From NCBI RefSeq assembly GCF_900106045.1, contig NZ_LT629802.1, positions 310,001 through 374,000 of the forward strand: 64,000 bases of DNA, in the 5' to 3' direction. Shown in pieces: positions 51,555 through 59,393 of the stretch. The stretch is from Pseudomonas mucidolens. GTDB taxonomy: Bacteria; Pseudomonadota; Gammaproteobacteria; Pseudomonadales; Pseudomonadaceae. The translations under genes and the position numbers were made by a program. How positions within the stretch are numbered: the first letter of the stretch is position 1; each line of letters opens with the position of its first letter. Under the pieces are notes generated by a model. It saw nothing but the letters and a program-made list of their open reading frames with translations, was not told where the DNA came from and did not search any database.

Positions 51555-52649
51555 ATGAGCGCCGTTAATCGTGCAGCGGTGGAAGCCGTCCTTCGCCAGT
51601 ACACCGACCCCTATCTGAACCAGGACCCGGTCAGCGCCGGCTGTGTCCGGACCATTGACGTACGGGGCGATCAGGTCACGGTCCAGCTCGAGTTGGGCTA
51701 CGCCGCGGGGCTGTTCAAAAGTGGCTGGGCGCAGATGCTGCAAATGGCGATTGAAGGCCTGGACGGTGTCAGCGCCGCGAAGGTTGATATCCAGTGTGTG
51801 ATTGCGCCACATAAGGCGCAGGCACAGATTCCGGGCATGGCCAACGTCAAGAACGTGGTAGCCGTGGCGTCGGGCAAGGGTGGCGTGGGCAAGTCCACGA
51901 CAGCAGCCAACCTGGCGCTGGCCCTCGCCCGTGAAGGCGCGCGGGTGGGGATTCTCGACGCCGACATTTATGGTCCCAGCCAAGGCGTGATGTTCGGTAT
52001 TGCCGAAGGTACTCGCCCCAAAATCAAGGACCAGAAATGGTTCGTGCCGATCGAGGCCCATGGTGTGGAAGTGATGTCCATGGCGTTTCTGACCGACGAG
52101 AACACGCCGATGGTCTGGCGCGGGCCGATGGTCTCCGGCGCCTTGCTGCAACTGGTCACGCAGACCGATTGGGGCAATCTGGACTACCTGGTGATCGACA
52201 TGCCGCCGGGCACGGGCGATATCCAGCTGACCCTGGCGCAAAAGGTCCCGGTCGCGGGCTCGGTGATCGTGACCACGCCGCAGGACCTGGCGCTGCTGGA
52301 TGCCCGCAAAGGTGTGGAAATGTTCCGTAAAGTCAGCATCCCGGTGCTGGGTGTCGTGGAAAACATGGCGGTGCACATCTGCTCCAACTGTGGTCATGCC
52401 GAGCATTTGTTCGGTGAGGGCGGCGGTGAGAAATTGGCCACGCAATATGGTGTCGAACTGCTGGCGTCGTTGCCGCTGTCGATGGGCATTCGTGAACAGG
52501 CCGACGGCGGCAAGCCAACTGTGATTGCCGAGCCCGACGGCCAGATCGCCATGGTCTATCAGGAACTGGCCCGTCATGTGGGTGCGCGGATTGTCTTGCA
52601 GGAAGCGGGTTCACAGGCAATGCCGACCATTACTGTCAGCGACGACTGA
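51555..52649 (+). CDS. apbC: Iron-sulphur cluster carrier Mrp/ApbC
   Basis: A 364-residue P-loop protein. The N-terminal DUF59-like domain is followed by the deviant Walker A SGKGGVGKSTTAANLALAL. The C-terminal CSNCGH motif gives the bridging cluster ligands. It loads or transfers Fe-S clusters. CGGGAG lies 6-8 nt before the ATG. It is divergent from metG and is followed by rsmZ. Confidence 0.94.
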   Translation: MSAVNRAAVEAVLRQYTDPYLNQDPVSAGCVRTIDVRGDQVTVQLELGYAAGLFKSGWAQMLQMAIEGLDGVSAAKVDIQCVIAPHKAQAQIPGMANVKNVVAVASGKGGVGKSTTAANLALALAREGARVGILDADIYGPSQGVMFGIAEGTRPKIKDQKWFVPIEAHGVEVMSMAFLTDENTPMVWRGPMVSGALLQLVTQTDWGNLDYLVIDMPPGTGDIQLTLAQKVPVAGSVIVTTPQDLALLDARKGVEMFRKVSIPVLGVVENMAVHICSNCGHAEHLFGEGGGEKLATQYGVELLASLPLSMGIREQADGGKPTVIAEPDGQIAMVYQELARHVGARIVLQEAGSQAMPTITVSDD

Positions 52650-52666
52650 TCGGACTGAAAGTAACC

Positions 52667-52692
52667 AGGCCTCGAGGTTGTCGGGGCTTTTT
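52667..52692 (+). terminator. Probable terminator of apbC
   Basis: AGGCCTCGAGGTTGTCGGGGCTTTTTCG can form a short GC stem followed by T5. Confidence 0.55.
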
Positions 52693-52746
52693 CGTGTGTG
52701 GCGCAAGCCCTGGACGGTGTCGATTACGCTTTTACCCGGTTGCTGG

Positions 52747-52764
52747 TGTAAGCATTCGCTTACT
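52747..52764 (+). promoter_or_regulatory. GacA-binding upstream activating sequence of rsmZ
   Basis: TGTAAG-CATTCG-CTTACT fits the GacA box TGTAAG-N6-CTTACA with one mismatch. It is about 175 bp upstream of the predicted RsmZ start, the usual distance in Pseudomonas. Confidence 0.85.
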
Positions 52765-52936
52765 TTTTCGTAAGCGTTCGGTCTATTTGCTCTCCCGACG
52801 CGTCTCGACGAGCTAGCTGATTTTTATATCCATTTGAAAAATAACAACTATTTATTCTGTTTCAAGTGAGTCAGCACGCAGTGATTGCGATTGGTTCCGT
52901 TTGAACTTAATCGGGAAGTCTCTAACATCAGTCCTG

Positions 52937-53069
52937 TGTCCACGGATTGACACAGTCATCAAGGAACGATGGCTCAGGGAACCTCGCAGGATGCGATTCA
53001 TCAGGATGATGAAAAGGAACACAGGGACTAAGGAAAAAATGTGGGCGGGTCAAACCGCCCCTTTTTTTT
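52937..53069 (+). ncRNA. rsmZ: Regulatory sRNA RsmZ
   Basis: A ~133-nt sRNA. The 5' end TGTCCACGGATTGACACA forms the typical first hairpin, and the body has about eight GGA motifs in loops (AAGGAACG, CAGGGAACC, CAGGATGC, CAGGATGA, AAGGAACA, GGGACTA, AAGGAAAA). It ends in terminator GGGCGGGTCAAACCGCCCC-T8. It matches RsmZ of P. protegens CHA0 in design and sequence as I recall it. It binds RsmA/RsmE and releases target mRNAs. TAACAT near 52924 is a possible -10. In P. aeruginosa it sits between rpoS and fdxA; here apbC takes the rpoS side. Confidence 0.92.
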
Positions 53070-53098
53070 GCCTGTAGAAAAGTAGAAAACCATAAACG

Positions 53099-53124
53099 CA
53101 AAAAGGCCCGCAAGGGGCCTTTGA
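53099..53124 (-). terminator. Intrinsic terminator of fdxA
   Basis: On the minus strand CAAAGGCCCC-TTGC-GGGCCTTTTTG, stem followed by T5. Confidence 0.85.
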
Positions 53125-53139
53125 AGAACAACGACGCAA

Positions 53140-53463
53140 TTAACGTGCGAGGTCTTTGATCTTGCCTTTCACGCCATCCCACTCTTCTGCGTCAGGCAGC
53201 GATTCTTTCTTCTCGGTGATATTCGGCCAGATTTCCGCCAGCTCGACGTTCAACTGAATAAACTCCTGCATATCCTCCGGTACTTCATCTTCGGAGAAGA
53301 TCGCAACGGCCGGGCATTCTGGCTCACACAGGGCGCAGTCAATGCACTCGTCCGGGTGGATGACCAGGAAGTTCGGGCCTTCGTAAAAGCAGTCCACCGG
53401 ACACACTTCTACGCAGTCGGTGTACTTGCACTTGATGCAGTTGTCGGTGACGACGAAGGTCAT
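53140..53463 (-). CDS. fdxA: Seven-iron ferredoxin FdxA
   Basis: A 107-residue ferredoxin, [20 protein letters not shown]. The cysteines [17 protein letters not shown] (3Fe-4S/4Fe-4S) and [12 protein letters not shown] (4Fe-4S) mark the Azotobacter-type 7Fe ferredoxin. Convergent with rsmZ and just downstream of mutS. Confidence 0.95.
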   Translation of the reverse strand: MTFVVTDNCIKCKYTDCVEVCPVDCFYEGPNFLVIHPDECIDCALCEPECPAVAIFSEDEVPEDMQEFIQLNVELAEIWPNITEKKESLPDAEEWDGVKGKIKDLAR

Positions 53464-53605
53464 TTCTAATTTTCTCCTCAGGCGGCGGCAGCGAAACCCC
53501 TTATGGCAGGGCTCGCGAGGTTTGGGAGCGATAGTCTGCGAACCGGGCTAAAAGCCCGCAGCATCCCAAACCGCGCGAGATAATATCAGCTTGCAAGCGT
53601 CTGCG

Positions 53606-56196
53606 TTAGACCCGTGTCTTCAGTGCATATAGCAATTCCAACGCTTTTCGCGGAGTCAAGTCGTCCAGGTCAAGCTTTGCCAACTCATCCAGCACCGGAT
53701 GCGGCAGGCTGGCGAACATATCGCTTTGCTGCGGCACGCCCGGTTTGCTGGTGGTTTTGGCAGGGCTGGCGACCACCGACTCGTGAGGCAGCGCGGTGGT
53801 TTCCAGACGGCTCAGATGCTCGCGGGCGCGAGTGATGACGGGCGTCGGGACCCCGGCCAGTTGGGCCACGGCCAAGCCATAGCTCTGGCTGGCCGGGCCC
53901 GGTAGCACGTGGTGCAGGAACACGATGCGTTCGTTGTGCTCGGTGGCATTGAGATGCACGTTGGCTACCAGCGGCTCGTTTTCCGGCAACACCGTCAGTT
54001 CGAAGTAGTGGGTGGCGAACAACGTATAGGCCCGCAGTTGGGCCAGGCGTTCGGCCGCCGCCCAGGCCAGGGACAGGCCGTCGAAGGTGCTGGTGCCGCG
54101 GCCGACTTCATCCATCAGCACCAGGCTGCGTTCGGTGGCGTTGTGCAGGATATTGGCGGTTTCGCTCATTTCCACCATAAAGGTCGAACGGCCACCGGCC
54201 AGGTCATCGCTGGAACCGATACGGGTGAAGATGCGGTCCACCAGCGACAGTTCGCAACTGGCCGCCGGCACGAAGCTGCCGATGTGCGCCAGCAGCACGA
54301 TCAAGGCGGTCTGACGCATATAGGTGGATTTACCGCCCATGTTCGGACCGGTAATCACCAGCATGCGAGTATCGTCGTCCAGCGACAGGTCGTTGGCCAC
54401 GAATGGCGTGGTCAGCACCTGCTCCACCACCGGATGGCGGCCCTGGACGATACGCATGCACGGCTCGCTGACAAAACGCGGGCAGTTCAGGTCAAGGTTC
54501 AGCGCACGTTCGGCGAGGTTGCTCAACACATCCAGTTCCGCCAAGGCGGCGGCGGTGTCTTGCAGTGGCGCGAGGCGGCTGATCAAGTCTTCGAGCAAGG
54601 CTTCATAGAGCATCTTTTCCCGCGCGAGGGCGCGACTTTTGGCCGACAGCGCCTTGTCTTCGAATTCTTTCAGTTCCGGCGTAATAAAACGCTCGGCACC
54701 TTTAAGCGTCTGACGTCGCTGATAATCGATAGGCGCTTGCTCGGCTTGCTTGCTTGGCAACTCAATAAAGTAACCGTGGACGCGGTTATAACCGACCTTC
54801 AGGTTGGCCAGGCCGGTGCGGGCTTTCTCGCGGGCTTCCAGGTCAATCAGGAACTGCCCGGCGTTTTCGCTCAGCGATTGCAGCTCATCCAGTTCGCTGT
54901 CGTACCCGGTTTTCAACACGCCGCCATCACGGATGATCGCCGGCGGGTTGTCGATGATGGCTTTTTCCAGCAGGGCCGCGAGGTCCGGATAGGTGCCGGT
55001 GGTGACGGCCAGTTGCTGCAGGTGCGGGGTGTCCAGTTCGGTCATCGCCATCTGCAATTGCGGCAGGGCGCCGAGGGCATCACGCAGTCGCGCCAAGTCA
55101 CGGGGGCGCGCGTTACGCAAGCCGATCCGCGCCAGGATGCGCTCGATGTCACCGATTTCCTTGAGCTGCGGCTGCAGCTTTTCAAAGCGATAACCATCCA
55201 GCAGGCAGGTAATGGACGACTGACGTGCTTGCAGCACCGTCAGGTCCCGCAGCGGGCGGTTCAACCAGCGGGTCAGCAAGCGGCTGCCCATCGCGGTCTG
55301 GCAGCGATCGACCACCGATTGCAGGGTGTTATCGCGGCCGCCGGCGAGGTTGGTGTCCAGTTCCAGGTTGCGACGGCTGGCGCCGTCCAGCACCACGGTG
55401 TCGTCCAGGCGTTCATGGCGCAGGCTGCGCAAGTGCGGCAGGGCGGTGCGTTGGGTTTCTTTGGCATAACTGAGCAGGCAACCGGCAGCGCCAATCGCCA
55501 GGGTCAGTGTTTCACAGCCGAAGCCCTTGAGGTCTTGCACCGAGAATGCTGGCACAGGCTTTTCAGCGCCGAATCACGCTCGAAATCCCACGGAGCACGA
55601 CGCTTGGCCCCACGGCGTTTTTCCGCCGGTAAGTCCTTTGGCCAGTCATCCGGAATCATCAGCTCCACCGGATTGATACGCTCAAGCTCCGCCAGCAGGT
55701 TCTCCCAGCCCTTGGTCTCCAGCACGCTGAAGTTACCGCTGGTGATATCCAGCACCGCCAGGCCAAACAAGCGCTCATCCCCCAGCACCGCGGCGATCAG
55801 GTTGTCACGACGTTCATCCAGCAACGCCTCGTCACTCACCGTGCCCGGCGTAATGATGCGCACCACCTGGCGTTCCACCGGCCCCTTGCTGGTCGCCGGA
55901 TCGCCGACCTGTTCGCAGATCACCACCGACTCGCCCAGCTTCACCAGCTTGACCAGATAACCTTCCAACGAGTGGTAGGGAATCCCGCACATCGGAATCG
56001 ACTGCCCGGCCGACTGTCCACGCGCGGTCAGGGTGATGTCCAGCAACTTGGCGGCCTTCTTCGCGTCCTCATAGAAGATCTCGTAGAAGTCGCCCATGCG
56101 ATAGAACATCAACTGGTCCGGGTGCTGGTTTTTCAGGCGCCAGTACTGTTGCATCATCGGGGTGTGGGAGGACAGATCGGAAGTGTTTTTACTCAT
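53606..56196 (-). pseudogene. mutS: DNA mismatch repair protein MutS, frameshifted
   Basis: Two overlapping frames together encode a complete MutS of about 863 residues. The first (56196 down to 55504) has the mismatch-recognition F-x-E in [14 protein letters not shown] and ends out of frame after SLCQH. The second (55555 down to 53606) begins at [12 protein letters not shown] and carries Walker [15 protein letters not shown], Walker B-type [16 protein letters not shown] and the C-terminal dimer region. One T (minus strand) appears lost near 55545-55546: GAGAATGC should read GAGAAATGC. If real, mismatch repair is lost and the strain is a mutator; a sequencing error is the alternative. Confidence 0.85.
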
Positions 56197-56249
56197 CAGA
56201 TACTTAGCGGACTCGTTGAAAGTGATGGGGCAAAGGGGCGCTTGGCCCT

Positions 56250-56265
56250 AATGCCGATCAGTTAA
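56250..56265 (-). repeat. REP-linked 16-bp motif (copy 2)
   Basis: AATGCCGATCAGTTAA; the reverse complement is TTAACTGATCGGCATT, one base different from the copies at 3349 and 56390. Together with copy 3 it forms an inverted frame around the REPIN. Confidence 0.6.
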
Positions 56266-56274
56266 GCCTTTTTC

Positions 56275-56375
56275 AGTAGGAGCGAGCTTGCTCCCGAAGA
56301 ACTCCAAGACACCGCGTTTATCCAGAATGCACGCGTTATCGTTGACGTTTTTCGCGAGCAAGCTGGCTTCTACAG
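56275..56375. repeat. REPIN between mutS and the tailocin repressor
   Basis: AGTAGGAGCGAGCTTGCTCC is paired with CGAGCAAGCTGGCTTCTACA about 50 bp later; GTAGGAGC class, slightly degraded. Confidence 0.88.
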
Positions 56376-56389
56376 TAGTCGGCGTTCCC

Positions 56390-56405
56390 TTAACTGACCG
56401 GCATT
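56390..56405 (+). repeat. REP-linked 16-bp motif (copy 3)
   Basis: TTAACTGACCGGCATT, in inverted orientation to copy 2 on the other side of the REPIN. Confidence 0.6.
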
Positions 56406-56513
56406 TGGCGCTTGGCCCAGCATTTTTTGCGATGGACGCAAGGTTAACACGCAAGGTCAGTGCTTCGCAGTGCGCAGAGGGCCAAGTGTCAAAACGGCTT
56501 TTATGCATTAAAT

Positions 56514-56527
56514 ATGCAAAATAGCAT
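56514..56527. promoter_or_regulatory. ATGC-N6-GCAT operator upstream of the repressor gene
   Basis: ATGC-AAAATA-GCAT, about 37 bp before the repressor ATG. The same palindrome type occurs three times upstream of the holin gene. Probably an autoregulatory site of the PrtR-like repressor. Confidence 0.6.
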
Positions 56528-56563
56528 TTGCCATCGCCTGAAACTGGCCTCAATATCCGCGCT

Positions 56564-57292
56564 ATGCAAAAACGCAACGTTTCTATCGTATTAAGAGAGC
56601 TGCTGGATCGCGACGCAATCTCCCCCACGGAGCTGCATCGACGCACCGGTGTGCCTCAATCCACTCTGTCCCGGATCCTCAGCGGCAAGATCGTTGATCC
56701 GTCGGACAAACATATCTCGCGCATTGCCGATTATTTTCGCGTCAGCACCGACCAATTGCGCGGGCGCGCGGCCGCGGTGTGGCAGGATGAGCGTGATCCG
56801 ATGCATTCGGAACTCAAGGACATAAGCCTGTGGGACGACGATACCCCCGTCAATGATGACGAGGTCTCGATCCCCTTTCTGCGCGAGGTTGAATTGGCTG
56901 CTGGATCAGGAAGATTCGTCATCGAGGAAAGCGAGAAGGCCAGCTTGCGTTTCGGCAAGCGCAGCCTGCGTCACAATGGTGTGCAGTTCGATCAGGCCAA
57001 ATGTGTAACGGTACGTGGCAACAGCATGCTGCCAGTGTTGCGTGATGGCGCGACGGTGGGCGTCAATGCTGGCAAGAGCGGAGTTGGTGACATTGTCGAT
57101 GGTGATCTGTATGCCATCAATCACAACGGTCAGTTGCGGGTCAAACAGCTCTATCGCCTGCCTACGGGCATTCGTCTGCGTAGTTTTAATCGCGATGAAC
57201 ACCCGGATGAGGACTACAGCTTCCAGGAAATCCAGGAAGAGCAGATCAGCATCCTCGGTCACGTTTTCTGGTGGGGCATGTACGCCCGGTAA
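56564..57292 (+). CDS. PrtR-like LexA/CI-type tailocin repressor
   Basis: A 242-residue repressor. The N-terminal HTH has TELHRRTGVPQSTLSRILSG. The C-terminal S24 domain has the self-cleavage Ala-Gly in ELAAGSGRF, catalytic Ser in GNSMLPVLRDG and catalytic Lys in RVKQLYRL. RecA-stimulated self-cleavage after DNA damage should derepress the tailocin, as for PrtR of R/F pyocins. The ATG at 56564 begins MQKRNVSIVLREL. No prtN-like activator gene was seen in the window, so direct repression is likely. Confidence 0.88.
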   Translation: MQKRNVSIVLRELLDRDAISPTELHRRTGVPQSTLSRILSGKIVDPSDKHISRIADYFRVSTDQLRGRAAAVWQDERDPMHSELKDISLWDDDTPVNDDEVSIPFLREVELAAGSGRFVIEESEKASLRFGKRSLRHNGVQFDQAKCVTVRGNSMLPVLRDGATVGVNAGKSGVGDIVDGDLYAINHNGQLRVKQLYRLPTGIRLRSFNRDEHPDEDYSFQEIQEEQISILGHVFWWGMYAR

Positions 57293-57311
57293 CCGCAGCC
57301 TGTAAGAAATC

Positions 57312-57338
57312 AGCCCGCTCCCACGCGGGCTTTTTTTC
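57312..57338 (+). terminator. Terminator of the repressor gene
   Basis: AGCCCGC-TCCCAC-GCGGGCT followed by T7. Confidence 0.88.
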
Positions 57339-57380
57339 GCCTGTAAGAAACCCGATAAGTGACTGACCGACAAGGGCTTT

Positions 57381-57394
57381 ATGCGTTTGCGCAT
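57381..57394. promoter_or_regulatory. Tailocin operator 1 (distal)
   Basis: ATGC-GTTTGC-GCAT. It overlaps a second palindrome TTTGCGC-ATTGAG-GCGCAAA (57386-57405). Confidence 0.6.
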
Positions 57395-57411
57395 TGAGGC
57401 GCAAAAAATAA

Positions 57412-57425
57412 ATGCATTTATGCAT
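57412..57425. promoter_or_regulatory. Tailocin operator 2
   Basis: ATGC-ATTTAT-GCAT within the perfect inverted repeat AATGCAT-TT-ATGCATT. It abuts the -35 box of the predicted promoter. Confidence 0.68.
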
Positions 57426-57453
57426 TGACTGTATATGCATACATGCATATTCT
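57425..57453 (+). promoter_or_regulatory. Predicted sigma-70 promoter of the tailocin operon
   Basis: TTGACT (57425-57430), 17-nt spacer, TATTCT (57448-57453). Transcription should start near 57460, giving a leader of about 430 nt to the holin start. Confidence 0.6.
57435..57448. promoter_or_regulatory. Tailocin operator 3 (inside the promoter)
   Basis: ATGC-ATACAT-GCAT within ATATGCAT-AC-ATGCATAT, located between the -35 and -10 boxes. Occupancy would block RNA polymerase. Confidence 0.68.
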
Positions 57454-57459
57454 GTGTCT

Positions 57460-57810
57460 CAAGCCAGCCGGAAACGCTGGTGGAGGCGGCAAGGATGCCG
57501 CCAGGAAAGACAAGGATGTCACGCAATACCGGCATGGACGCCACCGAGCGGTGGCAAGGATGCCAAGCAATACCGGCAGGACGCCGACGCTCTTTAGTTT
57601 CACGGTTTTACCACAGGCAGCGATGAACCGGCCTTGACGGTTCAGAGGGTTGGCAACTGACCCGGGTGTGCAGCGTAAAGCACCAAAAGCAGTTATCCGG
57701 CGGACAGGGATCGTGGTCGGAAAAACATCGAGGAAAGATCCGTACCGCGCCAGTAGCGCCGAAAGATCGAGGACTGCATTACTGAAAAGCCTGGGCAACC
57801 GGGCTTTTTG
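57460..57810 (+). ncRNA. Structured tailocin leader RNA with three AAGGAT (RsmA/CsrA-type) hairpin loops
   Basis: A non-coding stretch of about 350 nt between promoter and holin. Three stems present the same loop: GGCGGC-AAGGAT-GCCGCC (57485-57502), GAC-AAGGAT-GTC (57509-57520) and TGGC-AAGGAT-GCCA (57552-57565). ACAAGGATGT in the second matches the core of the CsrA SELEX consensus. A 44-nt unit containing GCAATACCGGCA(T)GGACGCC is repeated (57523 and 57567). A rival stem GCCACC-GAGC-GGTGGC (57540-57555) overlaps the third hairpin. The 3' end is a terminator. Whether this is a leader with read-through or a separate sRNA is open. I know no named family for it. Confidence 0.6.
57787..57809 (+). 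terminator. Intrinsic terminator at the end of the tailocin leader
   Basis: AGCCTGG-GCAA-CCGGGCT followed by T4-T5: 7-bp stem with GCAA tetraloop. It lies 80 bp before the holin start, inside the expected operon leader. Confidence 0.8.
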
Positions 57811-57849
57811 GAATGCTTACCGCTAAACCATCCACCCATTCATCACAAC

Positions 57850-57869
57850 ACCGGCGACTTGCCGGTTTT
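57850..57869 (+). promoter_or_regulatory. Second hairpin before the holin gene
   Basis: ACCGGC-GACTT-GCCGGT followed by TTTA, 20 bp before the holin start and 10 bp before its AGGAGG site. Confidence 0.6.
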
Positions 57870-57890
57870 ACTCATTCCAGGAGGCGTGAC

Positions 57891-58235
57891 ATGACAGACG
57901 AGCAGCAAGCGTTAGCGGAAATGCCTATCTGGCTGGTCGTTATATTGGCCCTGATCGGCGGGGTTTCAGGCGAAATGTGGCGAGCCGACAAGGAGGGCGC
58001 TCGCGGTTGGTCACTGGTGCGGCGGCTGGCTTTGCGTTCCGGGGCGTGCATGGTGTGCGGGGTATCGGCACTGATGTTGCTGTACGCCGCCGGCATGTCG
58101 ATCTGGACCGCCGGGGCCCTCGGTTGCTTGACCGCGATGGCCGGCGCCGACGTCGCCATTGGCCTTTATGAACGTTGGGCGGCGAAGCGGATCGGGGTGA
58201 ACGAGCCGCCAGGTTCCCGCCCGGACCAGCCGTGA
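57891..58235 (+). CDS. Tailocin holin
   Basis: A 114-residue small membrane protein with about three hydrophobic segments (MPIWLVVILALIGGVSGEMW, SGACMVCGVSALMLLYAAGM and AGALGCLTAMAGADVAIGL). It fits phage holins of the lambda/HP1-like class that form the inner-membrane lesion for lysis and release of tailocin particles. AGGAGG lies 6 nt before the ATG at 57891. Position after the repressor equals PA0614 in the R-pyocin cluster. Confidence 0.82.
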   Translation: MTDEQQALAEMPIWLVVILALIGGVSGEMWRADKEGARGWSLVRRLALRSGACMVCGVSALMLLYAAGMSIWTAGALGCLTAMAGADVAIGLYERWAAKRIGVNEPPGSRPDQP

Positions 58236-58256
58236 CCGTTGCAAGGAAGCCACACC

Positions 58257-58769
58257 ATGACACTGATTGAAAAACCTTCACAGCTGCCGATTGCTGTCGG
58301 TGAAACGCTGCGCGCCGCGTTCCCCGATCTGTGGGTGGGCAGCCCGCAGGACTTTCTGGCGACAGATAAAACCGGCGTGTTGATCACGCTTGAACGCAAT
58401 GGCCCGGCTGTGCGCTCCCTTGAAGGACGCAAAGCCCATGAGTTGTCGGTCTCGCTCAAGGTCGTGGTAGCCCGAGGGGCGCCGCCCTTTGAAGCCTGTG
58501 ATCTGGCGAGCCGGCTGATGGATCTGGTACTGGATAACCGTTGGAATCTGCCACCGGTCCAGTGCGACGTGCCGATGGGTATTGTCGCCGTGCCGTCGAC
58601 GTTGGCGGGAGCTGAAACCGATTATGACGCCTGGACCGTTTCCTTCACCCAGACCCTGTATCTCGGCCCACCGCTGCTCGACGACCCCACAGGCACGCCG
58701 CTTTTTGCCTGGACATGGGACGTTTCGGATATCGACGATCCCGATCAATACCAGCCATTGCAGGGGTAG
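58257..58769 (+). CDS. Conserved tailocin protein (PA0615-like position)
   Basis: A 170-residue protein between holin and baseplate gene V, the place of PA0615 in R-pyocins. It has segments KPSQLPIAVGETLRAAFPD, EGRKAHELSVSLKVVVA and DYDAWTVSFTQTLYLGPPL. The fold looks like tail terminator/completion proteins, but I do not recognise a named family with certainty. Confidence 0.65.
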   Translation: MTLIEKPSQLPIAVGETLRAAFPDLWVGSPQDFLATDKTGVLITLERNGPAVRSLEGRKAHELSVSLKVVVARGAPPFEACDLASRLMDLVLDNRWNLPPVQCDVPMGIVAVPSTLAGAETDYDAWTVSFTQTLYLGPPLLDDPTGTPLFAWTWDVSDIDDPDQYQPLQG

Positions 58770-58772
58770 CCC

Positions 58773-59384
58773 ATGTTTGACGCATTATTACGCCTGCAAT
58801 TGACGCCCATCATCGAGCGTCTGGCGCAAATGGAAACTCAGCTTGAAGACCTGTACCGGCGCGCCGAGAGTTTTTGTCGGATCGGCGTGTGCCAGGAAGT
58901 CGATGCGCCTAGCAATACCTGCAAGGTCAGCCACGGCGAACTGCTCACCCCGGCCATTCGTTTTTTCAATCCCAGCGCCGGGGCGCAGACCGAAACACGC
59001 ATCCCCACGGTCGGTGAACAATGCCTGTTGCTCAACTATGGCGGCGGCGAGGGTGGAGCGCAGTCGGTGGCGCTGTTTGGCCTGAACAGTGATCGTTTCC
59101 CGCCGGTGTCCAGCGTCGCGACGCTGACCCGTCGACGGCATCAGGACGGTACACAAAGCGACTACGACGCCGCCGGCCACGTCCTTAACTGGATTAACGG
59201 TCCCACGGCTTTCACCGGCTCGCGCGAACAGGTGGTATTGAGCTTGGGCGCCGCCAGTTTGACCGTGACTCCCGAGACCATCAGCCTGCAAGTCGGCGCG
59301 GTCGGCATGCTGCTGAATGCTTCCGGGGTTCACTTGAGTGGCCCGGTGGTGGATCACCAGGGCCGAGTCATCAGCACGGCATAA
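58773..59384 (+). CDS. Baseplate assembly protein V (spike)
   Basis: A 203-residue gpV-type protein: N-terminal coiled segment, an OB-fold region (RIGVCQEVDAPSNTCKVSHG, ETRIPTVGEQCLLLNYGGGE) and a C-terminal beta-helical spike (VVLSLGAASLTVTPETISLQ). It forms the central needle of the contractile tail. Followed by W, J and I in P2 order. Confidence 0.85.
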   Translation: MFDALLRLQLTPIIERLAQMETQLEDLYRRAESFCRIGVCQEVDAPSNTCKVSHGELLTPAIRFFNPSAGAQTETRIPTVGEQCLLLNYGGGEGGAQSVALFGLNSDRFPPVSSVATLTRRRHQDGTQSDYDAAGHVLNWINGPTAFTGSREQVVLSLGAASLTVTPETISLQVGAVGMLLNASGVHLSGPVVDHQGRVISTA

Positions 59385-59393
59385 GGATTTGCC

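Noticed and set aside
55504..55555. Programmed frameshift in mutS
   Set aside because: No slippery heptamer with stimulatory structure was seen, and MutS is not known to use recoding; a simple base loss explains it.
53909..55960. 683-codon open frame antisense to mutS
   Set aside because: It is an antisense shadow of a high-GC gene; no domain resemblance and no ribosome site.
57700..57760. RNase P RNA-like segment (GAGGAAAGATCC)
   Set aside because: Only a short match to the GAGGAAAGTCC core; the other conserved RNase P RNA regions are missing.
57418..57798. Several 60-126 codon frames in the tailocin leader, both strands
   Set aside because: They cross the hairpins, repeats and operators, and encode low-complexity peptides; structured RNA explains the region better.
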